In this document: positions 21,009 to 36,000 of the stretch, piece after piece
Numbering within the stretch: the first letter of the stretch is position 1
Layout: the number at the start of each line of letters is the position of its first letter
Assembly: GCF_947507565.1 (NCBI RefSeq)
Contig: NC_089186.1
Coordinates: 1,860,001-1,924,000, forward strand
Length of the DNA stretch: 64,000 nucleotides
Source of the DNA: Oscarella lobularis
Lineage: Eukaryota; Porifera; Homoscleromorpha; Homosclerophorida; Oscarellidae
Direction of reading: 5' to 3'
Made by a program: the position numbers and the translations under genes
The notes under the pieces: model-generated
What the model saw: the letters and a program-made list of their open reading frames with translations, nothing else
Told to the model about the DNA's origin: nothing
Database searches by the model: none

Positions 21009-24000
21009 ATGGCTCACACGCGCCTGCGAACAGCCGTCGCGCTTTTCCTGCTACTCAACGTGGTGTCGGGACAGTCAGGTTAGACAAAGGAGCGAGCTGT
21101 CGCGACGAACGTGCGATATAACACTCCGTTCTTTCCTCCCGATCAGTCTGCACGTTCGATCAGGGCATGTGCGGATGGACGAACGCGAAATCGAACGACG
21201 TCGACTGGACGCGCAATCAGGGCTCGACGCCGTCGCTCGGAACGGGCCCGAGCGTCGATCACACGAACGGGACAGCTTACGGTTCGTTCGGGGGAGACGA
21301 AAGCAAAAGGGGGCTTAGCGTTACGCCAGCCGTAAAATTGGCTTTGCATGATTTATTCTCGTTCACTATTTTGGTCACGTGCTACCAAACTAAATAATCA
21401 TATTTTGTAGTCGCTGACCGCAGTGCGTATATATATATAGTCCTTCTAATTTGATTTTTTTTTATTAGGTTACTATATTTACTTTGAGACGTCGGGGCTT
21501 CAGTCTCAGGCCATATCGACGCTCGCGAGTCCCGTTCTAAATCCGGCTCAATCTTCCTCCTGTCAGATATCGATTGCATATCACATGTCAGGAAATCAAG
21601 TCGGGACTCTCGAGGTTCTTCTTCATCCGCAATACTCCGAACAATTGCTATGGAGTCGGCAAGGCGATCAGGGCAATAAATGGAACGTGGCGAATATCAC
21701 CATCGGTTCGGTGCGACAGTCGTTTCAGGTGTACGTGCGCGCAACGCACGTGCAATGCTTCACGTCGTCTTGTTACCGCGGCGACATCGCTTTGGACGAT
21801 CTCAAGTTCACAGGCTGCTCCTTTGCTCCCCACGGTTTGTATTGATTATAATGATTTTATAAATAAAGTTGGATTTTTTTCCTGTAGGCGTCACACTGGC
21901 ACCACCAACGCTTCCACCTCCTCTCGAGTGGCCAAGTTCGTTAATTGAACGATAGAGTTTTAGTGTCCCGTCTGACGGCGTTTTTGTCTATAGATCAGAA
22001 TTGCACGTTCGAACAGGACATGTGCCAGTGGGATAACGTTTTCACGAATCGCGTCGACTGGATACGAAGGCAGGGATACACGCCGTCGTACGGCACGGGC
22101 CCGTCGGACGACTATACATTCCGCAATGGATCAGGCAAGCATTGAACATAGGAGAGTCTCGCATAACGAGCATTTCTATTTACCCAGGTCACTACATTTA
22201 CGTTGAGACGTCCTCGTTGCCTTCCCATTCCAGCGTCGTTTTCGAATCGAGCTATCACAAATCGGGACCGCTTTGCGAAATGAAGTTCGCTTATCACTTC
22301 TATGGACAAGATATCGGCAATTTGGATGTGTACTTGCAAGCGTCGTCTGGAGCGCGAAAGTTGCTTTGGAATAAGAATGGCAATCAGGGAAACGTCTGGC
22401 ACATGGCGAGAGTGCTGATTGGGCCACAGAGCAGTCAATTTAAAATCATTTTCAATGCGACTCATTTGGGTGGAATTCAAGGGGATATGGCACTGGACGA
22501 TTTGCTGTTTTTCAACTGCAATTCATGTAGGGGGGGAAATATAGAGGGGGTCTCTAACGTGAACTTTTTTTTTCTTACAGCGCTTAAATTGAAGCCGTGT
22601 ACCTCGAAGCAGTTCAAGTGCAAAACGAGCGGCTTTTGCATAGACTTAGATCGCCTTTGCGATCTGACCAACGACTGCTTTGATGGCTCCGACGAAACCT
22701 TGTGCACCAGTAAACGGTCTTTCTTCAAACCGGACTTGAATACTAAGTCGTTTCTTTAGATGACCAATGCGACTTTGAAACTTCGATGTGCCACTTCACC
22801 AACGACGAAAAGAACGACAATTTCGATTGGATTTCGGCGAGAGGCAGCACCGTCTCGTATTCGACGGGACCGACGGCGGATCACTCGACAGGAAATGCGA
22901 CAGGTAATAAAGGATAAGTCCTAAAAGAATAGGAGATATGCTAATAGAAGTCTCAAGGACGCTACATCTATATTGAGAGTTCGGCTCCGAGACAACCGGG
23001 CGACATAGCCAATCTCATTAGTCCTATATATCCGAAATACTCGTCGTCCGATTGCCACATGCGATTCTATACCTATATGTACGGTCAGCACATCGGAAGT
23101 CTTCTCGTTTTATTTCGGCCGGTTGGCAAGTCACCTCAGCTGCTTCAGAACATCACTGGCGATCAGGGGCAGGAATGGAGGCGGGTCAGCGTGAGCGTGC
23201 CGACAAGTGCTAGCCAATTCAACGTGAGAAATTGCACGAGAAGTCAATGGTCTAATTTTTGAGTATCATACACGTATAGCTGATCTTCGTTGGAGTTCGT
23301 GGAAACGGCTACGCTGGAGATATAGCTATAGATGACTTTTCGCTCAGTCCTAATTGTCCGAATGCTCGTATGGAAACAAACACCTCTAGGAATTCCTCCC
23401 CTCCACGAGTGTTTTTTTTTTCATTCTAGAGAAGCCGTCGAGTCCCGCTCCTGTTACGACGGCCAATTGCGACTTCGAACAGGGCATGTGCGCGTGGCAG
23501 AACGAGTATCTCAACGATCTCAACTGGGCCAGAAGTCAGGGTCAAGGCAGTTCGTTCTACTACTACTCCGGCATAAGTAACGATCACACAATAGGAAATT
23601 CGTCCGGTACGCGAACGTCTCTATGAGAGCTCTCTCTATAAATATGTACGCGTTCGTGTTTCTCAGGCTATTTCCTTACGGTCGACAGTCCGTTCACAGC
23701 GTCCGTATACGGAACGACGTCGCGACTCTATAGCCCCGTAATGGCGATCAACAATGCGAATTGCAAAATCGTTTTCTACTACATACTCCGCGGCTACTTC
23801 GCCGGCAATCTGACGCTCTCCATGACAACCGATCAAGGAAAAACTCTCCAGTGGCTTTGGGGAAAGAGCGGGGATCAAGGCAATCATTGGCAACGCGTCA
23901 GCGTCTCCGTGACGAGAGTGCCGACGAATTTTCAACTCGTTTTCGAAACAAGTCAAGTGACGCCGTATTATTTCTGGAGATCGTCTGATATAGCGATCGA

Positions 24001-27000
24001 CGACATCATGTTCGAGCCGTGCACTCCACGTACGACGAAGGCAATAAGATTAGGATAAAATGATGATTATTGTATATAGGACCGTGTACTTCCGTGGAGA
24101 AACAGTGTGCGAATAAACAGTGCTATCGAAGCAATTGGGAATGCAATGGACTTGACGACTGCGATGATGGAAGCGATGAGTTGGGTTGCGGTGAGTGCGC
24201 CTTGATACGTTTTATGGTGCCCACGTGTACGCGACGTTTTTTTTTCATTTCAGCCAATGAGTGCGATTTCGAGCAAGGAATGTGCGGCTGGAAGAACGTG
24301 CAGTCGGATACGGCGGACTGGACGCGCAGCAGCGGATCGACGCTCACCGATCAGACGGGACCGAATTACGACCACACTTCGTATTCGTCATCAGGTAAAG
24401 GAAGGCGAAACAGGGAGAAGGGAGGGAGGGGGGCATTCACTCTCTGACATCATATGCATCTGATTATTTTATTGTCTTTTTTTGCGTTCAGGTTTCTACG
24501 TCTATCTCGAGACTAGCGGTCTAAAAGCCGGCAGTTCGGCGATTCTTCAGAGCAAACAGTACGACCACTTTGGACACACGTGCGCCTTTTCGTTCGCCTA
24601 CATCATGAACGGGCAAGACGTCGGAACGCTCGCCGTCGACGTCGTCACGAACGCCGGCACGCGAATCAGCTTGTGGAGTCGCAGCGGCAATAAGGGATCG
24701 GCCTGGTTTACGACGACGCTTCACTTGGGCGCCTCTCCTACCGGATTCGTCATACAGATCATTGCTACGCACGGTGGCGGAAATCTTGGCGATATCGCTA
24801 TTGACGATCTTGAGTTGACTAATTGCGTTAAAAGTAAAAATTTTTTGCGAGTGTGACGACATTTTTCATACAGGCGTTTTTTTTCGTTTTTAGCTCCGAC
24901 TGTTGCGACGCCGACTGCGGCTTCCGCCGATTTTCCTCTCGATTCTTCGTGCGATTTCGAGACGAATTTGTGCAGCTGGACGAATTCTCCCGACGACGAA
25001 GTCGACTGGGTTCCGCATTCAGGCGGCACGAGCTCGTATGGAACGGGTCCTACGAACGATCACACTTACGGAACGCCGAGAGGTAAGAAAACGCAAAGCT
25101 GAGCGCGTGGGAGCACGTCTCTAGATTTCCGCGCTCGAAACCTACGGAGATCGATGCTGGAGCGACGAGCTTCGAAAAATCTCGAAATTTCGAACGAAGG
25201 CATCGATTTTCTACGAACTACGCTTTCGAAGTTCACGAACGTAGTTCTATATTAGTTAGGATCTTAGCATATTTCACTTGGCGCCGGCGCAGCGCGCCGG
25301 TGCCCAGTGAAATATGCTAAGATGGGTGTGGTGGGCGGGGGCGGCGGCGGGGAGGATGGCGGTTAGTTTTTTTCGCGATTTTCTCGGCCAAAACTAAAGA
25401 TTGGTCGATCCCATGAATGAAAAAAGTTCTATAACGCAACAATCTACTAGACTAGAAAGAGAAACGGTCGATTCGCGTCGAAAGCACCAAAATAGCGCGA
25501 TTTTCTGATCGCATCGCGGTTTTCTCGCCTAAAACGAACGATCCGTCGAATCGACGCGATCGAAATGCTTTAGAATTGCATTTTCACTTGAACTAGTAGA
25601 AGAAACGACTGAATTGCGTGAAAAAGACCAAAGTATCGCGATTCTTGGCCTCCCACGCACAGAAATGGCGTTCTTCTCACACCTAGTTCACTGCTAGTTC
25701 GAGATCGCCGCTCTAATGGCTTTTCTAGACACGCTTAGTGCCTCGAAATCTACCTAGATCGATGCTGGAGCGACTAGCTTCGAAAAATCTCGAAATTTCG
25801 AACGAATGCATCGACTTTCTACCCACTACGCGTTCGAAGTTCACGAACGTAGTTCTATATTAGTTAGGATCTTAGCATATTTCACTTGGCACCGGCGCAG
25901 CGCGCCGGTGCCCAGTGAAATATGCTAAGATGGGTGTGGTGGGCGGGGGCGGCGGCGGGGAGGATGGCGGTTAGTTTTTTCGCGATTTTCTCGGCCAAAA
26001 CTAAAGATTGGTCAATCCCATGAATGAAAAAAGTTCTATAACGCAACAATCTACTAGACTAGAAAGAGAAACGGGCGATTCGCGTCGAAAGCACCAAAAT
26101 AGCGCGATTTTCCGATCGCATCGCGGTTTTCTCGCCTAAAACGAACGATCCGTCGAATCGACGCGATCGAAATGCTTTAGAATTGCATTTTCACTTGAAC
26201 TAGTAGGGGATAAGGCGGGGAGTTGTGGCTGGCTTTTTCGCAATTTTCTCGGCCTAAGAATCAAAGATGAGGCTCTATTGTTTAATAATTAACAAAGCTA
26301 ACGCTCTACACGTGCCGTAGTCTGACAGGCAACGCCTTAGTCACTCAATAAATGCACGCCCACTGCTTTAGCATGTTTACATTGTAAAACTGTTTCTTCT
26401 TTTTTCTGCAAGGTTACTACCTTTACGTTGAGACCAGCGGGCTGTATTCAGGAGCTTGGGCTGTGCTGGAGAGCGATGTATACCAGAAAGCCGGCCAGAT
26501 GTGTCAGCTAAAGTTCGCCTACAACATGAACGGCTATTCCATCGGCACACTGGAAGTCATCCTCAAGGATCTCGTCCATCACACGAACAAGACGGTGTGG
26601 ACTCAGTCCGGCAATCACGGCGACAATTGGCTGACCGGCACCGTGCGACTCAGCAAGCAGAAAAACCAATTTCAAATTCTTTTCAAAATGACGCACGGAT
26701 CCGGTTACGGCGGCGACATCGCCTTGGACGACGTCGCCTTTTCCGGATGCGATCCGAGCTTCAAGCCGCCCAAGTGCACGAAGAACCAATTCCGATGCAC
26801 GAACAAGTGGTGCGTCGACCTGTCGCAAAAGTGCGACTTCACCGACGACTGCGGCGACGGTTCCGACGAAATGGGCTGCAGCGGTGAATACAGCGCGCTT
26901 TCGTTGTCGTCAAAATAGTAGCATTTTTTCTCTCTTTATTTTAGCGTCTTCGTTGCACTGCAATTTCGACTCAAATTCCAAGTGCGGCTTTCAGAACGCA

Positions 27001-30000
27001 AACGACGACGATTTCGAGTGGGTAGCCTCTCGCGGCTCGGCGTACCGATATTCCTCAGGACCGAACTCGGATCACACGACAGGAACGAGTCAAGGTATAG
27101 AGATCTCCCCTCCCACGAGTCTCTCTCCTCATTCTCTCTCTTCTAAGGCTACTACGTCTATACCGATTCTGACTATACGAATAGGCCCGGGGATGCGGCT
27201 CGTTTCTCGTCTTCTGTTTACAGCGGCGCCTCCTCGTCGGGATGCTGGTTTGTTTTCTATTATTATTTCACGCAGTACAGCTCGGGACATCTCAACGTCT
27301 ATATCAAAACGAACAGCGTTCTTGGCTCGCCAATCCTCTCGATCAATTCGACGATTTCGGCGACGCAACTGTGGAATCGATTCCAACACCAAATCACGAC
27401 CTCATCCCAATACCAGATCGTTTTTGAAGCCGTTCACGGATCTTTTTACTATTACTCCACCGTTTCCATTGACGACATATCTTTGAGTTCTCAGTGCGGC
27501 AAAGCCGTTTCGACGTCAATAGCTCCCGCCTCGACGCCGCCCAATTGCGACTTCGAATCGCAGGGATTTTGCGACTGGAAGAACTATTTCTTCAACGATC
27601 GCGACTGGACGATAACGCAAGGGGGATCGTACTCTTACTATTCTCTACCGCCGATGGATCACACGCTCGGCAGCTCGGGAAATACGTCGGGACATTACGC
27701 CTACGTGCGCGGATCGTACTATTACTATTTCAACTACGGAGTGCGATCGTCTGAATTGACGAGTCCCGTCATGAATAATCAAAATTGGAATTGCTATATT
27801 GTCTTCTACTATCTTCTGTCGAACTCTCCCGGCAACTTGACTTTGAATCAGCATTCGATAGATAGTGCGGGAGACATAACGGGCACGATGGCTCTTTATA
27901 ACATCAGTGGGAATCAGGGAAATTCGTGGCAGCGGGCGAGAGCCAAGGTCAAGACAGTGAGCGGTAACTTCATCCTCATGTTTCACGGCGATACGACGAA
28001 TTACTATGGGAGCACAATCGCCATCGACGACATTCGATTCGAAGCTTGCAATGCGCCAGCTTCGTGTTTGCCCAACGAATTCCGGTGCCGAAACGGTTAC
28101 TGTATTCCGTCGACGTGGAATTGCTCCAAGGTCGACGACTGCGGTGACAGCAGCGACGAAATGGGCTGCGGTAGAAAAAAAAAACAATGGCCTCAGCTTT
28201 ATTTTATTTATTTTATTGTCTTCTCTTTTTTAGCCAACGAGTGCGACTTCGAACAGGACTTGTGCACGTGGTCGAACGTCTATTCGGATGACACGGACTT
28301 CAGGCGATACGCGGGACCGACGCCGTCGACGAATACCGGTCCCTCCGTCGATCACACGTTTGGAACAACAGCAGGTAGAAACTCCCCTAATAGAAGGAAG
28401 ACGAAAGCGTTAATGCGTCTTTTTTGAAGGCTATTATATCTATATCGAAGCTTCGTACGTTTCCAATGGAGCGAGGGCTTATCTGGAGAGTCCCACGTAC
28501 GCGTATGGGACCTTCTGCTATGTCAAATTCGCTTACAACATGTACGGCGGCGGTAACGGCGAAATGGGGACGCTCGAAGTGCAGATTATTTCGTCGACCG
28601 GCGATCACGTCGTCTGGTCGAAGTCGGGCGATCAGGGCGGTCAGTGGAACGACGCCACCGTTGCCATAGCCACGCGAGGATCGTACAAGATTCGATTCGT
28701 AGCGTCGAGAGGAACGGGTTATCACAGCGACGTCGCTCTCGACGACATAGCGCTGCTTCCGTGTACAGGACCCAGTAAGAGAAAGATTTCGTTTTTTAGA
28801 GGAAATTTAATTATTTGCTTGTAGTGCCTACTCTGGCTCCGACGACGCCACCTCCGCCCAAGAAATTTCCGAGCGGCAGTTGCGATTTCGAGAGCAAGAG
28901 CAATAGCATGTGCGATTGGCGTAACGCTCAGTACGACAGCATCGACTGGCAACTCCGCGTCGGTCGCACGCCGTCCTACAACACCGGTCCCACGTCGGAT
29001 CACACGCTCGGCACGGCGTTAGGTCACTACATCTACGTCGAGACGTCCGGCGTGCCCGGCGGAAGTTACGCCGCTTTGGAGAGTCCCCTCTTCAAGAAAT
29101 CCGGCTTCGATTGTCAGATGTCGTTCGCCTATAGCATGTACGGCTCGGGAATCGGTTCTCTTTACGTCTACGTCGTTCCTGACGGCGGTCAGCCGCCGGT
29201 CGAGGTTTGGTCGCGAACGGGTAATCAGGGATCCGGTTGGCATTTGGGGAAAATTTATCTCGGTACGAGAACGTCGTATCGATTGGCGTTTAATGCGACG
29301 CACGGGTCGGGCTTTACGGGAGATATTGCGCTGGATGATATCGTCTTTACGCGATGCGATCCCGGTTAGAAATAGAGATAAGGGAGTCGAGAGTGGTTAT
29401 AGGATGTTTTCCTCTCCGTTTCGCGTAGCTATAATACCTAAGGCCTGCAATTCAAGCGAGTTCACTTGTGCGAATAAGAGATGCGTGGCGAAGGAGTATC
29501 AATGCGATCTGGCCGACAATTGCGGCGATAATAGCGACGAATCGTCAAGCGCCTGCAGTAAAGAAAACCCCCATATTTAATTAATGAAAAGTCATTTTTT
29601 TTGTAATTCTTTCTCTATTGTCTTAGAGGGATACGGCGTGTGTAATTTTGAAGTGAGCGACTGCGGCTACGTGAATGAACAGATTTCCGACGCGTTCGAT
29701 TGGACGCCGGGCAAAGGGCAGACCCTCTCCGTCGGCACCGGACCTCCGGCCGATCACACGTACGGAACTCCGAACGGTGAGGCGATGCACACGTTTTTTT
29801 TCGCCCTTTCCAGTATTCGCCCCTAGGTCACTACATGTACATCGAGACTTCGTATCCGCGAGTTTTAGGCGAGAAAGCCATTCTCCAAAGCCCGGAATTT
29901 CACAAGGCTCCGCGTAAGAGTCACTGTCGACTTCGTTTCTACTACAGCATGAACGGAGCGTCGGTCGGCTCTCTCGCCGTCGTCTTGCGCTACACGAACG

Positions 30001-33000
30001 GCAACTTTCAAACGACGTTGATGAACGTGACGGGCAATCAAGGAAACAGCTGGCTTCGCGCTTCGTTTGCCATAGCAACGTCGCAAAATTTTAGAGTAGG
30101 GAAAAAAATTGATGGGCGAATCTCGGTATTGTTTATTTTTTTCTAGATTCTATTCGTTGCTGCGAGAGGCTCGAGCTACACATCTGACATCGCTATTGAC
30201 GATATCACTTGGACGAGCAACTGCCCAAGCCAAGTTTCTGTGCCAAGCGTTCCCGGTAAAGCGAAACGAAAAAAAGCCCATAAATAAATAAATAATCGAT
30301 TCTTCTGTGCAGCCGTTGCCAAAGCGCCTTGCTCGTTCGAAGACGGCAAATTCTGCTCGTGGACGAACGACTTCTTCAATGACGTCAATTGGCAAATCCA
30401 GCAGGGAAGCACGGCGAGTTTCACGACCGGACCGTCGGCCGATCACACCTACGACAACACAACAGGCAAATGACGAAAACCATCCATTGACATTGAGTCA
30501 ATAAATCAATGATTTTTAGGCCACTATGCGTACGTCGAAGCGTCGTATAGTCAGCAGGGCGAGTCGGCTCGTCTTTTGAGTCCTACGTTAGAGGCGTACA
30601 GTCCCAGTCGAAAGTACTGCTATGTCGTCTTTTATTATCACATGTTCGGCTCGGACGTCGGCTCGCTGAACGTCTATTCGAAACCAAACCAGGGAAACAC
30701 GAACCTGTGGTCCAAGACTGGCGATCAGGGCGACGTTTGGCAGAGAGCACAACTACTGTTGCCGACGTTGAAGAAGCAATATCAAATCGTTTTTGATGTC
30801 ATCCAGGGATCGGGCTTTCGCGGGGACATCGCCATCGACGATATTCGGTTTTTGGAGTGCACTCCGCCGGTTCAATGCAAGGCCGGGGAGTTTCAGTGCA
30901 ACATCGGCTACTGCGTTCCGTCTCAGTGGCAGTGCAACGAATTCGACGACTGCGAAGACGGATCGGACGAGTGGAATTGCAGTAAGACGAATGATTGTGA
31001 GATGTTTTCGACGTCGTCGATCTTTTTTCTTTTTTCTTAGCTAAACTGTGCACTTTCGAACGTTCGTCGAATTTGTGCGGCGTTTGGAACGTGAGCGACG
31101 AGGGAGATCTGACGTGGAGTCGTCAGTCTCGCTCGTCGAGTCCGTTTTCAACCGGTCCCAACGTTGATCACACTATCGGCGCCAGACAAGGTAAGGAAGT
31201 GTGGAGGTGGGGTCTTAGCCGTGACGTTGTTCTCAGAAGAATTTTCGCATAAACGCACCGATTTTGCGATCGCGTTTTACGAAATCGTTTTGCAGAATTC
31301 ACTTCGCAGCCAATTCGCGCATTTCCCGATTCGAAACGACGAACTTTTGTCGTCTTTTAGCCGCAATTATACGGGTCCTGTTCTCATCGCAGTCTTTCTT
31401 TACAGGGCACTATCTCATTTCGACGGTTTCCGCGTCTCGTCCCGGCCAACGAGCGATCCTAACGACGGCCTCTCGCGCGACCTACACGTGGTGCAAAGTC
31501 CACTTCGCCTACTACGTCTACGGCTCGGACGTCGGCACGCTCGAAGTCATGCTCAAAACCGATCAAGGATCCGAGATCCAACTGTGGAGTCGATCGGGCG
31601 ACCAAGGCTCGCAGTGGAACCAGGCGAGCGTCAATTTGCCGCAGACGAACGGCAACGCGTACGCCGTCCGCTTCGTCTTCACGTCGACGGGCGGCTATCG
31701 CGGCTACGTCGCTCTCGACGACATCGCCTTGGACGAATGCGCGATGCGGCCGTCGCTCGTGCCGCCGACGACGCCGGCGATCCAGCTCGCGTTTCCGGCG
31801 GGAACGTGCGGCTTCGAGTCGTCGATGTGCCACTATTACAATCTCAAGTCGAACGGCGTCGATTGGGTGCGACGCGCCGGCGCTACGCCGTCGTTCAACA
31901 CGGGACCGACCGTCGATCACACGACGGGAAAGACGTCGGGTCACTACGTCTATATCGAGTCGTCTGGCTTGCCGGCGAATAGCACGGCGATGTTGGAAAG
32001 TCCGGTTTATCGGTCTACGGGGAAAATGTGCGGTATGCGATTCGCTTATCATCTCTATGGATCCGACATCGGCAAGCTCGAGGTTATCGTTCAAGATCTG
32101 AACTCGCATCAGAGCACTCAGGTGTGGATGCGATCGGGTAACCAAGGCAACGGGTGGCATCACGCTCTCGTTCCCATCGGAGCTCTGTCGTCGAATCATC
32201 AGTTCGCTTTCAAGGCGACGCATGCCGACGGTTTCCGTGGTGACATGGCGATCGACGACATCTCGTTTTCGTTGTGCGATCCAGGCTATCACTATCCGAC
32301 GTGTTCGGCGCTTCAGTACGCCTGCACGTCCGGTCAATGCGTTTCGGACGATTTCGTCTGCGATAACGATTTTGATTGCAACGACAAGTCGGACGAGTCG
32401 TCCGCCGCCTGCGCGGCTTTCAAAACGCCATATTCCTGCGATTTCAATACCAGCATGTGCGGCTTCGTTAGCGATCCGACGGCGAATTTCACGTGGATTT
32501 CCGGACACGGTCAGACGGTGAGCTACGGTACGGGACCCGGGTTCGATCACACGAGCGATTCGGAATACGGTCGTTATATGTACATCGAGGCGAGTTATCC
32601 GCGCGTTCAAGGCGAGAACGCGTTGCTTATAAGTCCCGTTTTCAAACCGGCGGTGACGTCGTCGTGCTCCGTGCGTCTGTTCTATCACATGCACGGGCAG
32701 CATATCGGTTCGTTTACGGTGTTTATGAGATCGGCTGACGCGAAGTATAGCTCGTTTGGAAAGTGGAAGCAGGTTTGGACTCAGTCGGGAACGCAAGGAA
32801 ATATATGGAATCGGCTTGTTTTGAGTCCAATTTCGGGCTACTATCAGGTTTGCTTTGAGTAGTGCTGTGTATGTAGATCTTGGGGGTATGGGTTTCTCTT
32901 AGGTTGGCATACAAGGAACGATTGGAAACGGATTTTCTGGTGATATTGCTATCGACGATTTTTCGCTCACCAAAGGCTGTGGCGAAGAAGGTAAACATAC

Positions 33001-36000
33001 GTATCCTATACACTATAACGGCGCACTTACCTTTATTCTTTTCTAGTTAAAAGGACTCCACCGCCCGGTAAAACTCATCTCACCAATTAATATATATACG
33101 ATATTATCTGCTCCTAGCTCAACTGCCTAGTTTATGCACGTTCGAAAAAGGCATGTGCAGCTACCAGAACGTTTTCCTCAACGACATCGACTGGTCGTCG
33201 CACGCCGGCTTCACGGCGAGCTCCGGCACGGGTCCCAACTTCGATCACACGTTTCAAAACTCGACGGGCCACTACGTCTACATGGAAACGTCGACGGGCG
33301 AACTCGGTCACAACGCGACGCTCGTCAGTCCGCTCTACAAACAAGACGGATCCAAGTGCATGACTTTCTTCTATAACATGTACGGATCCGACGTCGGAAA
33401 TTTGTCCGTCTACACGCTCGATCAACGCGGACGCAAGGTTCGGGGTTTCTATCTCGCCGGGAATCAGGGAAGCTTTTGGAAGCGCGGAATCGTGTCGCTC
33501 ACCTCGCTGAGCGGCAATTATCGCGTCGTCTTCGAAGGCCTGAAAGGGTCGGGTTTCCGCGGCGATATCGCTATTGACGATATTTCGTTTGGCTCGTGTT
33601 CGACGGTCGCTCCGGTGACCGTGTCGCCGTGCGGCAGGGGACAGTTTTCGTGTCACGATAGGTCGGGCTGCGTTCCGCTGACCGACGTCTGCGATTTCGT
33701 GACCGCCTGCGCGGACGGATCCGACGAAGCGTCGTGCACAAGTAAGTTGAGACTATAAAAAAATTTAAATGTTTTTATTTTTTTCCTCGAAGTGAAAAAA
33801 TGCGACTTCGAGTCGAATCTGTGCAATTGGAATGTCGACGATTCGGACTTCACGTGGAAACGCTACTCGGGAAACAGCGGCCAGTCGAACGGTCCCTCGA
33901 GCGATCACTACAACAAGAATGGTTACTATCTTCTCGCTGTCGAATCGGGCGCGCTGAAGAGCACGAAAGCGTTGCTGAGGAGCTCGCAATTCACTCAGTC
34001 GGGAACGAATTGTCGACTCGTCTTCTGGTATTACATGTCAGGGACGGTGGGATCGTTGAAAGTGCAAGTGAGAGTCGCGCAAACGACGACGGTCATCTGG
34101 GAGATGAAAGGCAATCAGGGATCGACTTGGAAGCAGATCTACGCGAACATTGGACGCCAGGCGAATTTCGTTATCGAAGTAGAGGCGGATCGACCGTCGT
34201 CCGGAAGCGGTAGCGTCGCCGTCGACGATCTTCAGCTGACGAATTGCGAACAAGGTAAGAGAGAGAGAGAGAGAGAGAGAGAGAAATTGCAGCTTAATAA
34301 ATCGATCCTTGAATATTTGTCTAACTTTAGGCGCCGTCTTCGTTTGCGCTCCCGACGAATTCACGTGCTCGAACACGGCCTGCGTCAAGAAGTCGCGCGT
34401 GTGCGACTACCACGACGACTGCGGCGACGGTTCGGACGAGGATCAAGCGACTTGCAGTAAGAAACGAGTCCAGAAGAAACGTTCCTTGACTTTTCTCCCC
34501 TTCTCAGAATCGTTCTACGCCAACTGCGACTTCGAATCGTCGTGCTCCTGGACAACGACGCACAAGAATAAATTCAAATGGCAACTCAAATCGGCCGAAA
34601 CGTCGGGCGTCGGCACCGGACCCGGTTACGACAGCAACGGAAAATCGTCGGGTCATTACATGATCGCGAGCGGCACGCTGGCGACGCGCGCCCAGCAGGC
34701 GATCCAGTACGTGAGTCCGTGGCTCTCGGCGGCGACGAATCCCGGTTGCTATTTCCGCTTTTCCTATTTCATCGCCGGAAACAATCCCGGCACGCTGCAA
34801 GTCTATTACAAGTCCGGATCGACGAACGTCGTTCCGTGGAGCGTATCGGCGCCGACGAACGGCCAGTGGATTCGCAAGGAGATTCAGCTCAACGTGCTCA
34901 ATAGTTACCAGCTCTACATCGAATCCAAGTCCGGGTTGAATCGCGGTTCGGCTTTTATGGCGATCGACGACGTGTCGTTTTCGCTCCTTTGTCCGCGCGC
35001 GCGTCCCGTCGTGAAGCCGTCCAGTGGGACGGTTCGACCGATTCCGACGACGGCGATCGGCGGCGTGACGAAGGGACCGACTTTGACGCCGAATCCGTGC
35101 GGCACGCCCGGGTCTTTTACCTGCGCGAGCGACCTTAGTAAGTGTCTTCCTCCTTTGTACAAGTGCGACGGACTTTACGATTGCGTGGACAAATCGGACG
35201 AGTTAAATTGCCGTAAGAAATTGTCGATTGATTTTTTGGTATAATCAATATGCCGAGGCTTTAGCTTTGAATTCTTTGGACTGCACTTTCGACGATCCGG
35301 CGCTGCCTTTGTGCCACTGGACTGTGGATAAAACGGTCTCGAATACGTGGACTGTTCAAAGCGGTGCCACGGATTATGGCCCCAATCAGGACCACACAAG
35401 GACAGGCGAAAGTAGGCTCTCAGGTAAAAAAGAGTCAGCGCCTAGATATTTTTAATCAAGACGCGTTTGTTTCGTTAGGATATCTCTTGAGCCAGTATTC
35501 CTCTTTCGTGCGAACAAGCAATTCGCCTCTTGTCGCTCGTCTCGTCTCGATTGCATTTCCCAACGCGAACGAAGGCTGCCAAATGTCGTTCTTCTACTTC
35601 ATTCGCTCGCCTTATACCGATTTCGCCACGCTGACAATTTCGACGACCGACGCGTCGGGCAGCGGACACAATCCGAAGACGTTTACCGGATCTAGTAATG
35701 CCAAGTGGACGAAGGGAAGCTACAGTCTGAAAAGCGCTCTCGCATTTAACGTCACAATTGAATCGACGATCACGGCAAAGGAGTCCACCGTTTCTATTGA
35801 CGATATATACTTCCAAGGAAATTGCCCAGGTAAAAAGTCGTCGAAAAAAAGTTCATTGATAGATATTGTATTCGTTCTTAGATCCTCTAAAGTCAGCGTC
35901 AAATGGAGGTGGCGGAGGTGGCGGAGGAGGAAAGAATGGTGAGTTGGGGGGAAAACTTGCCGCTTGTTTTCAATAATTTTTCTTTTTTTTGTTTTAGTTG

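Larger units (their letters stand above)
25100..26280. repeat. ~608-bp tandem repeat (two copies plus a remnant) in a MAM-gene intron
   Basis: This 1,330-bp intron (25083-26412) is far longer than its neighbours. It holds two head-to-tail copies at a 608-bp period and a degraded third start near 26215. Each copy contains, in order: a block beginning AGATCGATGCTGGAGCGAC, a 63-bp hairpin, a G-rich run (GGGCGGGGGCGGCGGCGGGG), and an A/T-mixed tail ending near TTTCACTTGAACTAGTAG. The same unit recurs three times in an ATIC intron. Confidence 0.93.

Noticed and set aside
25261-25323. Hairpin as a microRNA precursor or a transcription terminator
   Set aside because: A 3-base loop with 30-bp arms is too tight for a typical animal precursor, and factor-independent terminators do not apply in animals; kept only as an unexplained repeat.
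31459-32796. 445-codon minus-strand open frame
   Set aside because: It is antisense to well-supported MAM and LDLa exons and rich in arginine and histidine, a shadow of GC-biased codons.
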